A stretch of 7,772 nt of DNA from an uncultured Eggerthellaceae bacterium (GTDB taxonomy: Bacteria; Actinomycetota; Coriobacteriia; Coriobacteriales; Eggerthellaceae): contig CAJTML010000101.1 of assembly GCA_910577495.1 (NCBI GenBank), positions 1 to 7,772 of the forward strand, in the 5' to 3' direction. Positions 1 through 4,400 of the stretch are shown here, piece after piece. Positions within the stretch are counted from its first letter, which is position 1. Each line of letters begins with the position of its first letter. Below the pieces are notes generated by a model. The model was given only the letters and a program-made list of their open reading frames with translations. It searched no databases and had not been told where the DNA came from. The translations under genes were made by a program, and so were the position numbers.

Positions 1-989
1 TCGCTTGCCACCTCCACCTCGGTTGGAATGCGCGCCCAGCCTTCGATGAGATTCTTCGCAATCAGCCCCGCATGATACGACGTCCCGCACGCAATCACAT
101 ACACGCGATCCACCAAATTGAGCTCCTCAACAGACATGTCCAGCTCGTCAATAGCCAGCGCGCCGTTAACGAGGCGTCCCGCCAGCGTATCGCGAATCAC
201 GCGCGGCTGCTCATGGATCTCTTTGAGCATAAAGTCGGGGTAGCCGCCCTTTTCGGCCACGTCCAAGTCCCAATCCACATGGGTAATTGTCGGCGCAATA
301 GGCATGCCGCCTTCGTCGGTAAACGTCACGCCATCAGGTGTTAAGGTGGCGAACTGGCCATCGGTTAACACCACCACGTCGCGGGTTTGATCAATAATGG
401 CAATGATGTCACTTGCCACCGTGGCACCGTCGCTGCCCACGCCCACCACCAGCGGCGAGTCTTTTCGCGCACACGCAATCACGCCAGGCTCGTGCGCGAT
501 CACCACCGCAAGCGCATACGCTCCTACCAGCTCTTGAGTGGCCATACGGAGCGCCTGGGTCAGGTCGTTTGTTTGGGCATACGCCTCTTCCACCAGGTGC
601 GCCACAACCTCAGTATCCGTTTCGGAAGTGAAGTGATGCCCGCGCGCCATCAGGGTTTCGCGCAATTCGGCGAAGTTTTCAATAATGCCGTTATGTACCA
701 CCGCAATTTGGTTGTCGCATGAGGTATGCGGATGGGCATTTGCCTCGCTGGGGCGACCATGCGTTGCCCAACGCGTGTGCCCGATGCCGCAGGTTCCCGT
801 CAAATTAAAGTGAGACAACGTGTGCGCAAGCGACTCAACCTTGCCCTTGCGATGCACCACCTCAAGTGCTCCATCCTGCTCTATGGCAACCCCCGCCGAG
901 TCATAACCGCGGTATTCCAAGCGCTGCAATCCTTGCAACAAAATTGGTTGCGCACAATTTGATCCGGTATAGCCCACGATGCCGCACAT
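1..989 (-). CDS. glmS: Glutamine--fructose-6-phosphate aminotransferase (GlmS), N-terminal part
   Basis: This enzyme makes glucosamine-6-phosphate from fructose-6-phosphate and glutamine, the entry step to UDP-GlcNAc and peptidoglycan, in the cytoplasm. The start is ATG at 989-987, preceded by AAGGAG. It opens MCGIVGY, so Cys2 becomes the N-terminal nucleophile of the class II glutamine amidotransferase domain after Met removal. Family landmarks sit where expected: LEYRGYDSAG near residues 24-33, HTRWATHG at 71-78 with Arg73/Trp74, the HNGIIEN loop at 99-105 with Asn100/Gly101, and TDTE at 124-127 with Asp125. The start of the first SIS (sugar isomerase) domain is seen as VIACGTSYH just before the window edge. 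329 codons are present of roughly 600 usual, so the second half lies outside the window. No key residue is missing and no glmS ribozyme core was recognised upstream. Identity is near certain. Confidence 0.97.
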   Translation of the reverse strand, partial: MCGIVGYTGSNCAQPILLQGLQRLEYRGYDSAGVAIEQDGALEVVHRKGKVESLAHTLSHFNLTGTCGIGHTRWATHGRPSEANAHPHTSCDNQIAVVHNGIIENFAELRETLMARGHHFTSETDTEVVAHLVEEAYAQTNDLTQALRMATQELVGAYALAVVIAHEPGVIACARKDSPLVVGVGSDGATVASDIIAIIDQTRDVVVLTDGQFATLTPDGVTFTDEGGMPIAPTITHVDWDLDVAEKGGYPDFMLKEIHEQPRVIRDTLAGRLVNGALAIDELDMSVEELNLVDRVYVIACGTSYHAGLIAKNLIEGWARIPTEVEVAS

Positions 990-995
990 GTCCTA

Positions 996-1001
996 CTCCT
1001 T
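996..1001 (-). promoter_or_regulatory. Ribosome binding site of glmS
   Basis: AAGGAG on the minus strand, six bases before the ATG at 989. It fixes the glmS start, which is also required to place the catalytic cysteine at position 2. Confidence 0.85.
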
Positions 1002-1114
1002 CAAATCTCATCAGGCATTTCGTTTCCGCTCCTTGCGCTGAGCGCCGCCTTTTGTTTCGACATAGTAGCCACGCAACGTTTCGCGTTCGTTACGCCACCT
1101 GCAATCGAGATGCA

Positions 1115-1126
1115 ATCCGCGTGTAA
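1115..1126 (+). repeat. Direct repeat copy 1, ATCCGCGTGTAA
   Basis: This exact 12-base sequence recurs at 1246-1257 in the same intergenic region and orientation, start to start 131 bases apart. A repeated site between divergent genes may be an operator for a shared regulator, but this is inference. No known operator consensus was recognised. Confidence 0.5.
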
Positions 1127-1245
1127 ACGGCGTGAGAAACCCGCGTCTTTCTGCGCCATGCGAGTGCACATCACAACGCAGCCTCGCAGAAATGCCGTAT
1201 GAGGTCTCTTGTATGTGAGCGAAAGAGCAGCCCGAAAAATTTTTG

Positions 1246-1257
1246 ATCCGCGTGTAA
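1246..1257 (+). repeat. Direct repeat copy 2, ATCCGCGTGTAA
   Basis: Exact second copy of the 12-mer at 1115-1126. It sits inside a local AT-rich repeat (TTTTTGATCCG at 1240-1250, TTTTTGACCG at 1258-1267), about 70 bases upstream of the surface-protein start. This is a plausible place for promoter or operator elements. Confidence 0.5.
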
Positions 1258-1316
1258 TTTTTGACCGTCTGACCTGCTTAAATGCTGCGAACTGCCCTGT
1301 TCGTCCAAGTCCATAC

Positions 1317-1323
1317 AAGGAGG
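1317..1323 (+). promoter_or_regulatory. Ribosome binding site of the surface-protein gene
   Basis: A perfect AAGGAGG ends six bases before the ATG at 1330. This decides the start against the in-frame ATG at 1282, which has no such site and would add 16 residues ahead of the signal peptide. Confidence 0.85.
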
Positions 1324-1329
1324 CACACC

Positions 1330-1437
1330 ATGCCAACGAGACGCTTGCTCTATTTCAAACCGCACACAAAACGCCTCATAGCGCTGCTGCTGTCGCTACT
1401 GCTCATATGCGCGCTGCTGCCTGCAACCTTGAGCGCG
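1330..1437 (+). other. N-terminal signal peptide of the surface protein
   Basis: Residues 1-36 have a basic n-region (Arg4, Arg5, Lys10, Lys14, Arg15), a leucine-rich core from about 16 to 30, and a small-residue cleavage site LSA|QP after residue 36. A second possible site, AQA|AI, follows residue 43. This is a Sec-type signal peptide by composition. Confidence 0.9.
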
Positions 1438-4400
1438 CAGCCAACCCTTGCGCAAGCGGCAATACAGACAACCACGGTCTCTACATTGCTGGGTATTTCG
1501 CGCCAAGACTTCGTAAACTATCTAACAAGCCACAAGAGCGACTACCTTGGCACCGCCTATAAATCCGACTGGCCCAATCCAACCACCTATCAAACAGGAC
1601 CGTGGTGGTCTCGTGGCAACCACCCTTATGAAGCAACCGAGTTCAACGGTGTGAGCGGATATGGCATGAACTGCTCGGGCTTTCTTGCCCGCGTTTGGTG
1701 TGATATGGGTAGCGAAAACACCACGCTCATGCAGCAATGGAAGCGCGCCCATGATTGGATGTGGGCAAACAGCGAGACTCTTCGCCAAACACTTGTCGCA
1801 CTCGGTGCCACCTATTACACCTTTGACAGCAAAGAAGCGCTATTCGCATCAGGCAAGCTACAAAAAGGTGACCTCGTACAGATGGCATCTGACTCGGGTA
1901 CCGATGATCACGTTGGCATCTTTTGGGGCGAAAACCCCTCAGAGGATCGGTTCTGGCATTCCATCTACGATCACGGCTCAACCACAACTGGCAGAAACGT
2001 CATTTCTGAGATGTACGGGAAGATGACATCGGGCACCTATTACCTGTTCAAATTTGATGAGCGCGGCTGGTTTAAGCTCTGGAAAGAATCGACCAACTCA
2101 ACACTGACCGCCGACAACAATGCTTACTCATTGGCAGGCGCCACATTTGGGGTCTACGCAAGCGAAGCCGATGCACGCGCCGACCAAAACCGCATTTCAA
2201 CCTTGGAAACCAAAGCGCATGCCGACTACGATATTCGCCTATGGGGCTATGCTGAGAGCAGCTGGCTTGCTCCTGGTAGCTACTACGTCAAAGAGCTCAC
2301 TCCCGCAAAAGGCTACGCGCTACCAACCACTAATACCATCCAATGCGTTACTGTTTCCGCAGGCGAAGAGGCCAGCGCGTCGCTCACCTTCGCCGATCCT
2401 CCCAAGGCCGCACCCATCTCCATTGCCCTTCTCAAAACCGACAGCCAAACCAACACGAGTACCGCTCAGGGAAATGCAAGCTTGGCCAACGCCCACTTCA
2501 TGCTGCGCTACTACGATGCAACCTATTCCTCAGCAAAAGAAGCACTTGCGTCTGGCGCACCCAAGAAAACCTGGGTCATTAAAACCAATCACGAGGGCAA
2601 AGCAACCCTTGATGAGAATTCATTGGTTTCAGGAGATACGTTGTATCGCGACCGCGACGGCAATGTGGTGCTCCCCATAGGCTCTGTCGTCATTGAAGAG
2701 ACCAAAGCACCGCAAGGTTATAAGCTGCCCACTGACTCCCAGCCCATCCTGCGCACAATTTCCGACACCACCTCTTTTAGTGACACGGTCTTGGTATACA
2801 ACCCACCCACGATTGCCGACGATGTCATCCGTGGTGGCATTCGCATCACCAAATTTGATGCGGAGTCTCATGAGCAAGCTGCGTTAGGAGGCGCTTCGCT
2901 TGATGGCACGACGTTTGAAATCGCCCTTGCTTCCGATGTCCCCGTTTATGTCGATGGCATCAAATACCGCTGCGGCGATGTTGTCAAAACGCTCGTAATC
3001 ACCGATGGCGTTGCGCAAACCGATCCCGATTGCCTACCCTATGCAACCTACACGATCACTGAAACGACACCCGGCGAAGGCTATCTGCTCACCGATGGCA
3101 CCCCGCGAACCTTCTCCATTACCGAGCCTGGTGTCCTGGTTGAACCATTCGCTACTCAAAACACGTTTGACAACCAAGTCAAACGTGGAGACTTGGAGCT
3201 TATTAAAGTTGGCGAAGGTACAATGGAGCGCCTTGCATACGTTCCGTTTCGCTTGACAAGCAAAACAACAGGCGAAAATCATATTGTGGTCACTGACGAA
3301 AACGGCAAGCTTTCCACCCATGCAAGCTGGAACCCGCACTCATACAACACCAATGCCAACGACGCAGCAGAGGCTGACTCATATGACGCAGACGCTGGTG
3401 TTTGGTTTGGCGTCACGCAGAGCGGAGAGCCTACCCCACCAAACGACAAACTGGGTGCGCTTCCCTACGATACCTACCAACTCACCGAGCTGGCATGCAG
3501 CGCCAATGCGGGGTACCAACTCGTGGATATCGACAATATCACCGTCAGAAAGGATAGCCAGACAATAGATCTCGGAACCGTTGTCGATAGCGTTACACGC
3601 ACCCCCGAGATTGCTACGTTTGCCAGCGATGGCTCTGATGACGATAAATACATCTCACCCACAACTGACGCTGTCATACTTGATGAGGTGGCGTACGAGA
3701 ATCTGGAAGCGGGAAAAACTTACCTGTTAAAAGCAAGTCTTCATGTCGTGGAAACCGACGAAGAGGGCAACGCTGCAACACGCCCCGTCACTGACGCCAA
3801 TGACACACCCGTCACGACAAGTCACGTTTTTATGGCTCATTCCACCCATGTCACAACACAAGTTTCGCTTTCATTTGACGCCACCGCTTACGCCGACCAA
3901 ACCCTTGTAGTGTTTGAAGAGCTCTTCGAAGGAAATACTTCCGACCCCATAGCCACCCATGTCGACCCCACCGATAGCGGCCAGCAGGTGCACATAAAAA
4001 CGCCTCGCATCCAGACGAAAGCAGCTGACCTTGCCGATCAGGACAATGTCGTCAGCGCCGAACAAGACATCTCTGTTGAAGACGTCGTAACTTATAGCGG
4101 ACTTGTTCCAGATAAAACCTATAAGCTTCACGCAACGCTCATGGTGAAAGAAACAGCTAAGCCTTTAGCGGACGCCGAAGGTAATCCTATTACTGTCACG
4201 CAGGCATTCACGCCAGATAGTCCTGACGGAGAAGTAAAGGTGTCTTTTCAGCTTGACGCGCGCACATTAGCAGGTCAAACGCTTGTGGTATTTGAGTCGC
4301 TTACCCACAGTGGTCAAGAGATTGCGCTTCATGCAGACCTTGAAGACAACAACCAAACCATTGAAGTGCGCAAACCTTCAATCGTCTCATTCGCAAGTGA

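Larger units (their letters stand above)
990..1329. other. Divergent intergenic region between glmS and the surface-protein gene
   Basis: These 340 bases lie between two diverging start codons and must hold both promoters. Visible elements are the two ribosome binding sites, a 12-base direct repeat ATCCGCGTGTAA at 1115-1126 and 1246-1257, an AT-rich pair TTTTTGATCCG (1240-1250) and TTTTTGACCG (1258-1267), and the 10-base palindrome AAAAATTTTT at 1235-1244. No -35/-10 pair with acceptable spacing stood out on either strand, so no promoter is called. Open frames crossing the region show no recognisable protein. No tRNA or known riboswitch was recognised. Confidence 0.6.

Noticed and set aside
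1062..1067. Minus-strand TACTAT as a glmS -10 box
   Set aside because: Four of six match with no usable -35 at 16-18 bases upstream.
990..1200. glmS ribozyme in the leader of glmS
   Set aside because: The conserved core sequence of the ribozyme was not recognisable in the minus-strand leader, and the ribozyme is mainly a Firmicutes feature.
1261..1289. Plus-strand promoter TTGACC (1261-1266) with TTAAAT (1278-1283)
   Set aside because: The spacer is only 11 bases and the -10 match is four of six. At the proper spacing there is no -10-like sequence.
1282..1329. In-frame ATG at 1282 giving a 16-residue longer surface protein
   Set aside because: It has no ribosome binding site and would put a non-hydrophobic stretch ahead of the signal peptide. 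The ATG at 1330 has a perfect AAGGAGG.
1001..1336. 111-codon open frame on the minus strand across the intergenic region
   Set aside because: It has no recognisable domain, runs through both presumed promoters and the other gene's ribosome binding site, and resembles chance translation. Only its last five codons are noted separately.
1477..2055. Thioester-type adhesin tip domain instead of NlpC/P60
   Set aside because: Thioester domains need a Cys with a downstream Gln in a TQ-type motif. Here Cys115 pairs with a DHVGI motif typical of NlpC/P60.
2120..2680. 186-codon overlapping frame inside the surface gene
   Set aside because: It is a shadow frame of the long coding sequence, with biased composition and no recognisable domain.
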